Source: Oxytricha trifallax
Taxonomy: Eukaryota; Ciliophora; Spirotrichea; Sporadotrichida; Oxytrichidae
Length of the DNA stretch: 64,000 nt
Assembly: GCA_000711775.1 (NCBI GenBank)
Contig: ARYC01001998.1
Span: forward strand, 1 to 64,000
Reading direction: 5' to 3'
Both the position numbers and the translations under genes were made by a program. Under the pieces are notes generated by a model, which worked only from the letters and a program-made list of their open reading frames with translations, had not been told where the DNA came from and made no database searches. Positions 1 to 9,965 of this stretch are shown here, piece after piece. Positions within the stretch are counted from its first letter, which is position 1. Every line of letters begins with the position of its first letter.

Positions 1-295
1 ATTACAAAAAGGTGAAATTATAATAATACTAAGCCTGTACAAAAATTCATCAATCTAAATACCAAACCTGCTTCGCTCAAATACAATGATTTTGAAAAAT
101 CATAATAAATAAAAATTATTAATAGTCATAATTAAGATCAGTTTGTATTTTACTTTAAAAAAAAGGGTAAAAATACTCTTTATACTTCGACATTTTTTAT
201 AATTATCTCAAATATAATTTACAATTATCAATTTCAATTTGTGACTGTTTTTGGTATTTTTGATATTTTAAATTTCCTATTCTTTTGTATTTTAG
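1..295. other. AT-rich flank, no gene recognised
   Basis: AT-rich sequence left of the TBE stub. No convincing reading frame, repeat or family signature was seen. It could be more of the interrupted TBE, now unrecognisable, or IES of the protease gene to the right. Confidence 0.5.
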
Positions 296-648
296 CAATA
301 ATAAGATAGTCAATACGCTTCTATAGAAACTTTGACTTCCTCTTAGGCTAAGAATTCAGCTATTATTGCTTTAATTATACAGCTTTCAAGCAGTGAGAGC
401 GAACAGTTGATGGACTACGCTTTAAGAGCAGTGCAATAGACTTATAGTTCAGTATTGGTTTGACTTATTCACTATACATATCACATCCGTAACGCAGTTT
501 AAATACTAAATCTATATACTCTTCATCATAAATAGACCCCAAAAGCTTGTAATTTTACTCTCGGATTTAATTAATAACCCCAACTCCTAACAACTTCCCT
601 AAAAAATTAAAGCACTTATAAACCTCATTAAGGGGTTTTGGGGTTTTG
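296..648 (-). mobile_element. TBE-A: truncated telomere-bearing element (5' end)
   Basis: The right edge is a C4A4 tip read on the minus strand, followed inward by the same subterminal sequence as TBE-C (AGTG-rich, 'aacctcattaagggg' on the plus strand). Going left, the minus strand matches the first ~110 codons of the TBE transposase (the region before the catalytic core), with substitutions and short gaps. Similarity fades at about 296, so most of the element is missing or unrecognisable. The 3 bp outside the tip are ATT, which fits the ANT target preference of TBEs. The element abuts the end of the protease coding segment at about 655. Confidence 0.8.
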
Positions 649-654
649 ATTGTT

Positions 655-2611
655 AAACTTGCATTTAGAATTTTTGTTGCCAACTTCTTACCACTCATCG
701 ACTACTGCTTCTTTATCTTTTACATCAGGTGGAACATAAATAAGCTTTAACTCATCATGCAACAAATCTAGGAGCATTGCTAAGAACTCATGACAATCTT
801 AATGTTCTTAATGAGGATTGAAGTTTTAATTTAGCTCTGCGAAGATCTTTTCGGCATCTACAGGGTTTGCGGCAAATGGACTCTTTCTATCCATTTACAA
901 CATCGGATTGAAATACATAGAGAGGTACACGAATTTCCTAAGGAGAGAATCAGGACCAAGCTCTTTCATAACTTCTTAATTGTCACTAATTGCAACAAGC
1001 ATGTTGAAGAAGGCTGGAATTGAGAGTAAACTTTGAAGAATGACATTCATGAAGCAGCAGTTAGTTGTGTTTGTCAAACCTTTGTTCAGCTTGTCAATAT
1101 GATAAACAGTAATAATATGAATAGTAGAGAACTCCAAGTTCTCAGCCAGTTTCATTTTGATGTTCTCTTTCAATTCTGCTTTTGCCATTTTGGATTGAAT
1201 GACAAATGCTGTTTCCATAGCATCAGCTTGTCTCTTCTTTTTCTTGCCTTTATTCAGAGTCCCTTCAAGGTCTAGAGACCATGAAAAGTTTGGGTCAGGT
1301 ACAAAAGGAACTCTTTCTGGTTTCTTGACTTCCTCTTATTTAGTAGTTTCCACTTCTGTGCTAGCTGGAGTAGTACCATTTTCTTGTTCTTTTTTATCTT
1401 CCTCTTTCTTCTATTCTTCTTGCTAAGCATTCTTTTTATAGAAATCTCTTTTCTCTTGATAGTTCTTGAATCTGCCATCGTATTACTTGGATCTATCGTT
1501 CTTATAGTTATTTCTATCATAATGCTGCTGTTTGTCATAGCCACCTTGGTGATAATGCTAACCTTTGCCATTTTAGTGATGATGTTAATTATCAACTTAG
1601 TGACCATTAGTAGTGGTTTTAACTTAGCTGTCTGTATTTTCTTTAACTTAACTGGATCCTTAAGTTTATTGAATCACTTTCTCCTCTTCATTTTATGGAG
1701 TCTAAACATCAGCAGGAGCTTCTTATGGTTAAGTGTCAGTAGATGGTGAAGTGGTGATATTTACTTCTTTTGTAGAGTCTGGAGGTGGATTAGTAGTTTT
1801 TGGCCCAAATGCTAAATCAAAATCTGAGGAAAACAAACCCTTTGTAGTTTTCTTCACTTCTTGTTTGGTTGGTTAATTTTATGTTGTAGATGGTTGTGTT
1901 GTCTATTTTTGATGGCTTCCTTAATCAATAATATGGTAGAAATGAATTTAAAAAGGGGAAATTAAACTAATAAATTAATTAAGCATTAAAATAGAGGGAG
2001 TTACTTCAAACTAAACATGACAAAAAATTAAATATTAAACATTTACTAAATTAGATAAAATAATATTAATGATTGATATTGGATTAAATTTAATAATTAT
2101 GCGTATAATGGATATATTTAGATTAGATATAATCTATAAAAAATAACATAATAGATTAATCTCTTTTATAATAATATAATGATGTCAAAGTTCTAAAACC
2201 TTTATACAATTATAAACACGAAGTAGCTATTTTCAAACTTATTTATTTAAATAAATTCCTTCATCAATACTAATTCAATATTAAGTGACAATAGAATTTT
2301 AATTTATTTAAACTATTTTTTCTTTAATCGTTTCTGTCACTTTGATGATAGTTATCGGTGCCTCCTCGACCTCTACCACCTCTATAACCTCCTCTATAGC
2401 CGCCTCTTTGGCCATCTGATTTATAGCTATCATCCCCTTTGTACACGCTATTCCCACTACCTCCTTATCTATCATAGTTGTTGTAACTTCTCTCACTGCC
2501 TTCTTGGTTGCTATAGTGAGCTCCTCCTCGGCCACCTCTACCTCTATACCCCCCTCTAGTTGATTCTGAATGACTGGTTGGCTTGCTACCGTATTGCTTC
2601 TACTAATCCAT
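655..2611 (-). CDS. USP10/Ubp3-like ubiquitin-specific protease, 5' part (2 MDSs)
   Basis: Cysteine protease of family C19 that removes ubiquitin from proteins. It starts at ATG 2611 (MDQQKQYGSK). The first ~96 residues are RGG/RGGY-rich, followed after the IES by a Gln/Thr/Asn/Lys-rich linker and the start of the catalytic domain at about residue 345. The Cys box is visible as LTNTTNCCFMNVILQSLL (nucleophile in CCFMN) and the Q-box as HQDCHEFLAMLLDLLHDELK. The last readable stretch is DEWQEVGNKNSK, which resembles the USP10 region after that box. The His box and C-terminal half are absent, since the segment ends at TBE-A; they must lie left of the window or elsewhere if the gene is scrambled. 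Frame is continuous only with TAA/TAG read as Gln. USP10/Ubp3 subfamily assignment is inference from these motifs. Confidence 0.85.
1921..2329 (-). other. IES in the protease gene, pointer GATTAA
   Basis: AT-rich spacer between two coding segments. The hexamer GATTAA (minus strand) is at 2329-2324 at the end of the upstream segment and at 1926-1921 at the start of the downstream one. Both copies are read in the same phase (Asp-Gln), so joining them with one copy kept gives a continuous frame: 288 nt (96 codons) from ATG to the pointer, then directly into Gly-Ser-His. This is direct sequence evidence for programmed DNA deletion rather than an intron; no GT-AG is present. Confidence 0.85.
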
Positions 2612-3010
2612 TATAAATAATAATATTTAGTAATTATAGTTAAAGTGTAATATATTTGAATTTACTTATAAAACTTAATTAGCTAATTATATGAGTTTAT
2701 AATTAATAATATAAACTATTAACTAACATATAGAGTACACACCCCAAAACCCCTATTATATAATAGTATTAATTTCTTACTATAATATTTTCATTATTTA
2801 TCAAAGTAGATTATTTAATCACTCAAGCTTATATTTTGGAAAATAATCAAAGTACTGGGGTTTATGCAAATTTATAAATTACTTTTTCTAAATATATAAT
2901 AAAATACTTTATATTTATAATTAAATAGTACTGTCATTTTAGTTTGTTTAATGTTTATCCTTACTTAATACAAAATAATTTACAATGTGTGTTATCTCAT
3001 TATATTCACT
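2612..3010. other. 5' flank of the protease gene; isolated telomere-like tract
   Basis: AT-rich sequence upstream of the protease start. At about 2742-2756 it holds ACCCCAAAACCCC, a telomere-like tract not followed by any recognisable TBE sequence. No other feature was seen before the TBE-B tip at 3011. Confidence 0.5.
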
Positions 3011-3146
3011 CAAAACCCCAAAACCCTTTCAGTAGTTTGATTGAGTTTTTGAGTGATAAAAGTAGACTATTAGTACATACTTTATTAGGGTTTTAATAGG
3101 GTTTATGTAGGGGTTTAATGTTTAAATGTAATGTATAGTAGTGTGT

Positions 3147-4187
3147 ATAAGAGGGGTTGGGGTCAGTTTATGATAGTGAGTATATAGATTTATTGTTTAA
3201 GTTGCGTTATGGATGTGATAAATTTAAAAATCAACTCAAGCCTATCCTTAATTACACGTCTATAGCAAGGCTGCTCCATAAATCTCCTGCTACTGTGAGG
3301 TCTCACTGTCTATTAGCATTGAATTTAAAGAGATAGCAGCTAAATCTAATCCTAAAAGACCCTTAAAGTTTTTGCAGCATCCTATCGATTATCTTATTAA
3401 TGATAAAACTGGGCTCACTTCTCTCTGGCCTAGAGAGCTGTGATGTTTCATCGCCAATTTCCTGAGCTTCATATCTCTGCATAATCGATAGCTAGCATAT
3501 ATAAAAAAAAACGGAATATCTTACAAGACAGTCAATCACATTAAGAGAGTGATTGACTTTAATGTTCCATTTTATAAGGATAATTTTAAATTATATATTT
3601 GATTAAATGCAAAGGGCTTAAGAGCATAATATAAAGTTCATACACGCTGATGAGGCAGTATTCACTTTTAATACCTTCATATCAAGGTCTTCGTATAAGA
3701 GGTACAGCAACATTGAAGTATATTATTAAAAGGTTAAGGTTTAAACTCATGCTATTCTAAGTGGAATAAGTGAAGATAATAGCCTCGAGACTTATGTTAT
3801 CCACCCTCGCTCAATAAAGACCGAATAATACATTAAGTTCCTACAATAGCTTCGAGATAAGTACGCCGACTAAGAGATTATACTGTTTGTTGATAACTTA
3901 TCTGTCAATAAAACTAAAGACACAAGGGAAGAATATGAAAGGCTAAACATAACACCTGTATTTAATGTTCCCTACAGTCCTCAGTTCAATGGAATAGAAT
4001 TATATTGGGGGCTATTGAAGGCCACTAAATGAAACTTTTGCTATATCACTTGATGCACGACTTGAAGATAGATACAGTCGATTTTATTAAGAGTGCTGCT
4101 AAGAAAGTCAGCGATGATAAAGCTAAAGTATGCGCAAGAGAAGGGAGATTTTGTATATATAAATAAGTTTTAGATTTAAACGAATGA
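3147..4187 (+). pseudogene. TBE 42-kDa DDE transposase, broken
   Basis: Aligns along its length with the intact transposase of TBE-D. The ATG is replaced by ATA with a nearby 1-base length difference. A 10-nt deletion around 3408 and single-base indels near 3581 and 4018 break the frame. The DDE regions (HADEAV..., VDN..., NGIELYWG) can still be traced in different frames. The final Leu-Asn-Glu-TGA is preserved at 4185-4187. Confidence 0.9.
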
Positions 4188-4193
4188 ATAAGT

Positions 4194-5013
4194 TCACATA
4201 TTAAATTTGCCCGTAAAGGGATTTGGCTTCTCTTTCTTTTCATCCTCTTATGGCTTGCTTGGGCCCATGTTTCTTCTCTTAGTGCCAGCTCCTGCATCTA
4301 TGTTCATCTCGTCTAGCTTTTAAAAATCTTTGTAGAGTCTCTTGCTAAATTCATGCTTTACTGTGATTTTCTCTCTCTGTTTAATTTGCTGCGCTCTATC
4401 ATCAAGTAAATAGCAGTGCCAGGTTTTTCTATAAAGTTAGAAGACTAAGCTTACTAGAGATGAATGGATACCTCTATAGTTCCAAGAGCCAAGAGTCGCT
4501 GATTTTATTCCCTGCTTCTCTTTTTCTTCAGGAGAGATGCTATAGCGTTTCTTATGAGCTTATTAAATTACTTCATTTAAGTACTCAGACTTCAGAGGTC
4601 CAAGGACACCAAAGAAGAAGTTTCTCTCTGGCAACTTATTACACACACCCAAACCAACCCCAACACAGGAGACAACACTAACAGGTTAAGGGAAAGTAGA
4701 GAGCAACATCTAGATCACTCATAGAATCATCATAGAGGTTTGTTACAGAGATTCCAGGGTAGTTAGGTATCTCGATCATTCTGATTTCATTAGACTTAAA
4801 AGCTTTTTTCTCTTCACTTAGCAATGCTTTTAAGAATGATATTTTTGTTCCCTCCTGTGTTGGTAAGAACAATCCAACTATGGTTAATAAGTTAGTTATA
4901 AGTGAAAACTTACCTTGCTATACCAAGAATCTGTAAAGATCTTCTTTACTCCTGAATTTTACTATTAAATCTTGAGATTATATTCTCTTCATTGCATCAT
5001 TCATAGATTCCAT
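4194..5013 (-). pseudogene. TBE 22-kDa protein gene, two introns, disrupted
   Basis: Convergent with the transposase, with only 6 bp between the stop codons. Starts at 5013 (MESMNDAMKR). Two GT-AG introns are in the same places as in TBE-C and TBE-D: 4878-4913 (36 nt) and 4429-4454 (26 nt). Around 4631-4680 the sequence is replaced by a C/A-rich filler (cacacccaaaccaacccc...) absent from the other copies, so the product is not conserved here. Function unknown; the family is known only from TBEs. Confidence 0.8.
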
Positions 5014-5578
5014 CTTGCTTCAAGTTTCTATAAATGTTTATGAAATTTAAAATTATGGATATCCATTCTAAACTTACTAAAATTTTACTACTAAATAGGG
5101 AGATCCACTTGGAGGTCAACCTGAATCAGATAAATAGATAAAGATGGAGGAACTTTCTCCAAGTTTCAAAGTTTGACTTCCATTTTTATCAAACTTTCTC
5201 CATTAAATTGCTCCTAATAATAATTAATTTAATTAGGTGGTGCTCCTAATTTATATAAAACTTAATTAGGAGGTTAAATTAAAGTTCAAAACCGTATTAG
5301 GTGGTGCATTAAAAAAATTAAATTTTAAAACTTCTCCTCCTAAATTTACGAGAGCAGATTTAGGAGCACCACCTAACTTCACAAATCAAATTTAGGTGCA
5401 TTTTAATGTATAAAATGGATGGAATAGTATATAAATTATCTCTAATGTTAAAATTTATAAAACTAATGTCTCGCACTATGTTCCCATTAAACCTCTCTAA
5501 ATCTATGAGGATATGCTCTTGCTTGTGTATAAAGGTAGAATTTAAACAGCTTATATAATTATTAATAGTATTTACAAA

Positions 5579-7029
5579 ATGAGCGGCAATTTACTAAGAA
5601 AAGCGGCATTGCTTGGTAATAGCCAGCAAAAACTTTCTTTCATGAATTAAAAGGAAATTGGGACTTGCGATGCTTATACCTAGTACGAACCTGAAATTTT
5701 CTAACCTTAGGTCTCAGACTTTGAATAACAATTCAGTTGTCAAATAGAAATGCAGAGCTAAGAAATTCAATGCGAAGTTCCAATAAAAATGGTTGAAGAG
5801 GAGGAAGAGAAAAAATAAATGAAAGCATTACATTTATGTGAAGAGTGTGAGAAGAACTTCACTTATAAATCTGCTCTTAAGCGTCACATCTTACAGTAGC
5901 ATTTTAACAAGCCTAAACTCTATCTTAAGCATGATAAGATAGATAGAAAATATTTTTGCCCTTATTGCAATAAGCAATATAATCATTCAAGAGATTTAAA
6001 AGTTCACCTTTAAAAACCATCATGGCAAGAAGTTTGAAGTCATAGATCCTGAGACTGGTGAGGTCTTCCTTCAAAAAAGAAAGCCAAGAGACCCTTTAGA
6101 ATCTTTGGAACAAAGAGTTAAGAAAGAAAATAAGCTTATTAAAGCAGTGAGAAACCTTCCAGCTTCTGAGATAGTGAAAATCACTTTGAAGATACAAGCA
6201 CTAAAGCTTCCAATTTTAAATGTAATTGACCTTAAAGAATGTAAGGAAAGTTATCTTATACTTGAGGACAAGTTTGAGAAAAAGGTCATTACTGATAAGC
6301 AGTTCGCATACAAGATTTATCCATTCAACTACTTTAAATGCGATGACAAGTATCAAATGGAATTTGTCAATGAGTACTAAGCTCTTACTAAAGCAAGGGA
6401 TAGACAGTGCAGATTTATAATTATACTCGATGCAATACTGCTTGCTCAAAATCATGTTGCTTTTCGCCTCCCTCTATATTAAATGACATTAAGAGACTAC
6501 ATTTAAGATTAAAGAGTTCCAAAGTAGTTACCTCTTATTCTAACAAATGTTTGCAAAGGCATAGAAGAGCTCCACACTTTAGGGTATGTTCATAGAGACT
6601 TGAAGCCTGAGAATATTATGCTTACCTTTTCACCTCTCAGAGTAGTAATAATTGATTTAAATAGATCATAAAGAGTTGAAGCTTCAGGACTTGGCAACGT
6701 TTATGGTATCTCCTGGATACTTTCCAGAAAGGGAGGACTGGAGAGATGATGATATTAAGTGGGATATATGGGCTCTAGCAGTAATAATTTGTGAATGCGA
6801 TATGGCAAGAAATGATTACTATAGCTGCAAAAGAGAGAAAGATTCAAAACAGAGAATACAGCAATATCTAGACTAGAATAAGATAAAAGGTAGAATGAAA
6901 GATATGGCTGAGTAGATAATTATTAAGCCTAATCACAGAGCTGACCATACAATAGACTAAATTGTAAGTTGGATAGGAGAAATAAAGTTTAGAAAGCTGC
7001 CTCATGATGCCAAAGTACTGTTTGAGTGA
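5579..7029 (+). pseudogene. TBE 57-kDa zinc-finger/kinase-like gene, broken
   Basis: Starts MSGNLLRKAALL at 5579. Two C2H2 fingers are visible (LCEECEKNFTYKSALKRH and FCPYCNKQYNHSRDLKVH). A 1-2 nt indel near 6011 follows the second finger, and further indels break the kinase-like half. A catalytic-loop remnant HRDLKPEN lies near 6596, followed by IIDLN where active kinases have DFG. Ends at TGA 7027-7029. Role in transposition is unknown. Confidence 0.85.
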
Positions 7030-7265
7030 ATAATAAAAATAAAACACTTGCATAACACACTAATTTACATTACATTATAACCCTAAACCCCTACATAAAC
7101 CCTATTTAAACCCTAATAAAGTATGCACTAATAGTTTACTTTTATCAATAAAAAAACTCAATCAAACTACTGAAAGGGTTTTGGGGTTTTGACTGTAGAG
7201 AGGCATTTCGCTTGTGATAATTTGAGCTGCTATTAGTTTATGAATTCATTGTGATATTGAACTCA

Positions 7266-9072
7266 TCAATAAATGTGGCACTTCAAATTTAAAAACATTT
7301 ATATGTAAGATTATATTACACTTGCATCTTCTTCGTCTTCTGCTATTTCCAGATGAGTGTTATTTAAAGCATTTTAAGTCTGATTATTTGAATTTTAATG
7401 TTTTGTTTTCTAAGATTTCATGTTATTTAAAAATAGGAAATTTCTAAACATTCTGAAGCAATAAGCAATATAGCAAAGAATTAATACCTTAAAATTTATA
7501 AGCCTATTAAATTCTTAAGGTTTCAAGTAATATCTTCCATAATTTTTCATGATATCTTGCTTAATACTACTATTATTACTTTTGGATATTGATTGCTTTG
7601 CCATTGAGTTTTATTCAACTCCCTCTTAATAAATCAAACTTTCTGTCATGTCAACCCCTGTAGATATATTAGTACCAGTTCCTGTGACTTAATTAGAGTT
7701 ATTTTCGTAGAATGAATGCAAGTTTTGCTTTTTAACAAGGATTTTGCGAATTTAGCTTTTCATTGAAACGAGTTCTTACTCTTACTTAATTTTCTGCCTT
7801 ATCTCAGAGTGCTGCTCCATGTAAGCCATTAAATCTTATTTCATAGTTATGAGTGGAGATTAATTTGGATTTTCTAAGTCTCTCTTATTCTTTTTAGGCA
7901 TGCATTGCTTATCTGCTTCTTCAAAATTTTGCATAAGTTGATTGTTATATTGTGAAGTGAATTGATTGAAGAATTTATTGTCTCTTATGCAATTGTACTG
8001 TGGACACTTTGAATACTCATTACAAATTTCTTTAGTGATTGTTTTAGTTCTGATTTAACTATCATCAACACTTTCAATGACGATTTTGTTTAAGCTGTTA
8101 TTACTAAACTAGGGTCTTTTAATGCCAAAATTTTAGATTTTTTAAGAACTAAAGTCTTGTATTTAGCCATCACTCAAGCATGATTTATTTAAACTTGATT
8201 CTTGATTTTAAACAGTCTCAATGTTTTACAAATCAAAAGAGAACTATTTCTCAGTATCTTACTTTCTATGACAGCTTGAACACATTTTTATAGATTATTT
8301 TACTGATGTAGTGGTATTTATTGGGTTCAATTAGAGACCTGAATTGTTTAAACTGTGTCTCTTAATTTTTTAGGCAATCGATTGTTGATTATTTTAGCCA
8401 AATTTTAAGAGAGTTTAAAAGCTTAAAGAAAATTTATGATTCCAAATCTTTTTATAACCCCTTAATAAATAATGTTTGTTATGTAGCTTATTAGTATTTT
8501 GATTGATTTTACATTGGTGATTACAAAACTCTATTTCTTAATGAATTCAAAGTAAATTTTGCTCAATTGTATATGGACAATTTGAATAACTTTTCAGTCA
8601 GTTTTTCAGAATTAATTATGTCAAATGCAATTAAATCAGTGATCTCATGCGAGTTACTGGGTTTGATTAGGATAAAATAGTGATACGATAAATAAAAAAG
8701 CAAAACATAAGAATTATTAAATTAAATCTAGCCTTTATGTTCCCTTCCACTTTCGCTTCCGTTATCATGAATGAAGATTCTTGTTGGTTACTTAAAGCTT
8801 ATATCGAGCTTTAAATATGGAAGTTGTTCAGATCTAAATAATTAATATATATGACATAAATAACTGATTTTGAAAAAATAAAAAGCTAAAACCAATTCAT
8901 ACAAATCTAGTAAATTATCTATTTGTGATTCGCCAATATCAGTTTCTGTATTTATGTTTTTAGGTATGGTTTTAAAATCTTTAAGTAGTGAGCTTCGATT
9001 GTTGCTATGAATTGAAGCATGAGTAAATTGATTTTCAAAGTTACTGTTAGCATTATAAGGACGGGTTCCCAT
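7266..9072 (-). CDS. Unrecognised Asn/Gln-rich protein, several coding segments
   Basis: Minus-strand frames open in the ciliate code. A start at 9072 (MGTRPYNANSNFENQF) reads to an in-frame TGA near 8558. The same frame continues (LNSLRNRVLQSPMQNQ, then KIWLKQSTIDCLKNQETQF) to about 8270. From about 8249 a frame containing FSFDLQNIETVQNQ, ICNEYSKCPQYNCIRDNKFF and QDLMAYMEQHSEIRQKIKQE runs to TGA 7266-7268, with an acidic tail (IAEDEEDASV). A short GT-AG stretch around 8250-8268 would join the last two in phase. Whether the breaks are IESs, introns or decay cannot be settled. No domain was recognised; the KIKQEQE region could form a short coiled coil. Confidence 0.45.
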
Positions 9073-9345
9073 ACTAAAAATTAAAAAAAACTATTTTCTT
9101 AAGCAACTAAATTTATGAAGACAATTTATTGACTTTTTATTAATAAGAGTTTGTTCTTGTGTTTTGAACTTATTTTTTCATAAATTTTATAAATACACCA
9201 ATCAACTAAAAATAAAATAATTAGTTTAGAAAAAATTTACTGTTTAATAAATAGTATCTGGATTAATATAATGATAATGACTTTTTATACCTCCTATTTT
9301 ATTAAGAGAATAAGTTTTGAAAATTAAAAAATATAAAATTCTAAT
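9073..9345. other. AT-rich spacer, probable IES
   Basis: AT-rich sequence between two minus-strand coding segments of similar composition. No pointer pair was resolved. A polypyrimidine-AG precedes ATG 9072, so an intron acceptor is also possible. Confidence 0.4.
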
Positions 9346-9962
9346 TGAAATCTCTCCTACCTGCATATGTTGATTGATTAATTAGCCCATTAAATACGAC
9401 GTTATTACTCAAACTATTTTCATTATATATCACCCCACTTCCTTGCACTGATGACCGGTCTATCTATGGCAATGCAAATGGGTTGACCTATGTAAAACTG
9501 TTATCATTATTCGTGCTATCATTTTTCTGACTATTATTCATGGATTACTACTTATTATTGCTGGAGCTGCCAAATTTAGCACTCTCAAAAACCCTTGGGG
9601 AAATTGGCAATGAAGTAGTTTTCTGATTGCTGATTTAGTTAAGTAGGGAGGTGCGCATTGTAACTTTAGGAAGTTTCATCGCGTTCTTTTTGAAACTTTG
9701 GAAATTCGAACCTGATCCTCCTGAATTTTATATCCCTGCGATTTAATGAGTAGTCAAATTGTTAGTGTTCCCAATTTAAGCAATGACCTGACTAAAAAAA
9801 TAATAATATGTTCATAAAATATAGAATTATATACTCATTCTTGCTGAATTTTAATTTGAGTTGGCAACAGTTTTGATCTTAGCATTAAATCCATTTATTT
9901 TTGGGATTCTTTCAAAATTCAGGGTTGTATTGGTTTGTTGGTTTAATGAGGAATCTTGTAAA
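9346..9962 (-). CDS. Ser/Asn-rich coding segment(s), unrecognised
   Basis: A frame open in the ciliate code runs from about 9794 to 9346, containing IQNSGGSGSNFQSFKKN, MKLPKVTMRTSLLNQISNQ, SLPISPRVFESAKFGSSSNN and ALPQIDRSSVQGSG. A second stretch (9962 to about 9840; LQDSSLNQQTNTTLNFERIP) lies upstream behind a ~45-nt AT-rich gap. The low-complexity, phospho-motif-like composition suggests a disordered region. It may be the N-terminal part of the gene to its left (7266-9072). No domain recognised. Confidence 0.45.
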
Positions 9963-9965
9963 AGT

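Larger units (their letters stand above)
3011..7191 (+). mobile_element. TBE-B: complete but decayed telomere-bearing element
   Basis: 4,181-bp DNA transposon bounded by inverted repeats of about 110 bp that begin with C4A4 repeats and continue with TTTCAGTAGTTTGA. The 3-bp target duplication ACT is present at 3008-3010 and 7192-7194. Gene order is that of Oxytricha TBEs: 42-kDa transposase (+), 22-kDa gene (-), 57-kDa gene (+). All three genes carry frameshifts or a lost start codon, so this copy should be non-autonomous. It belongs to the same subfamily as TBE-D and TBE-F. Confidence 0.95.

Noticed and set aside
1272..1749. Hydrophobic 121-codon plus frame and 111-codon minus frame
   Set aside because: Shadows of the Lys/Asn-rich linker of the protease gene; the true minus frame runs through this region without TGA in phase with the Cys box.
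2308..2535. 75-codon minus frame rich in Glu/Val/Ile
   Set aside because: Frame-shifted reading of the RGG-rich segment; the RGG frame has an ATG, joins at the GATTAA pointer and continues into the protease.
4046..4297. 83-codon minus-strand frame across the transposase/22-kDa junction
   Set aside because: Overlaps the 3' ends of two TBE genes in the wrong phase; a shadow frame.
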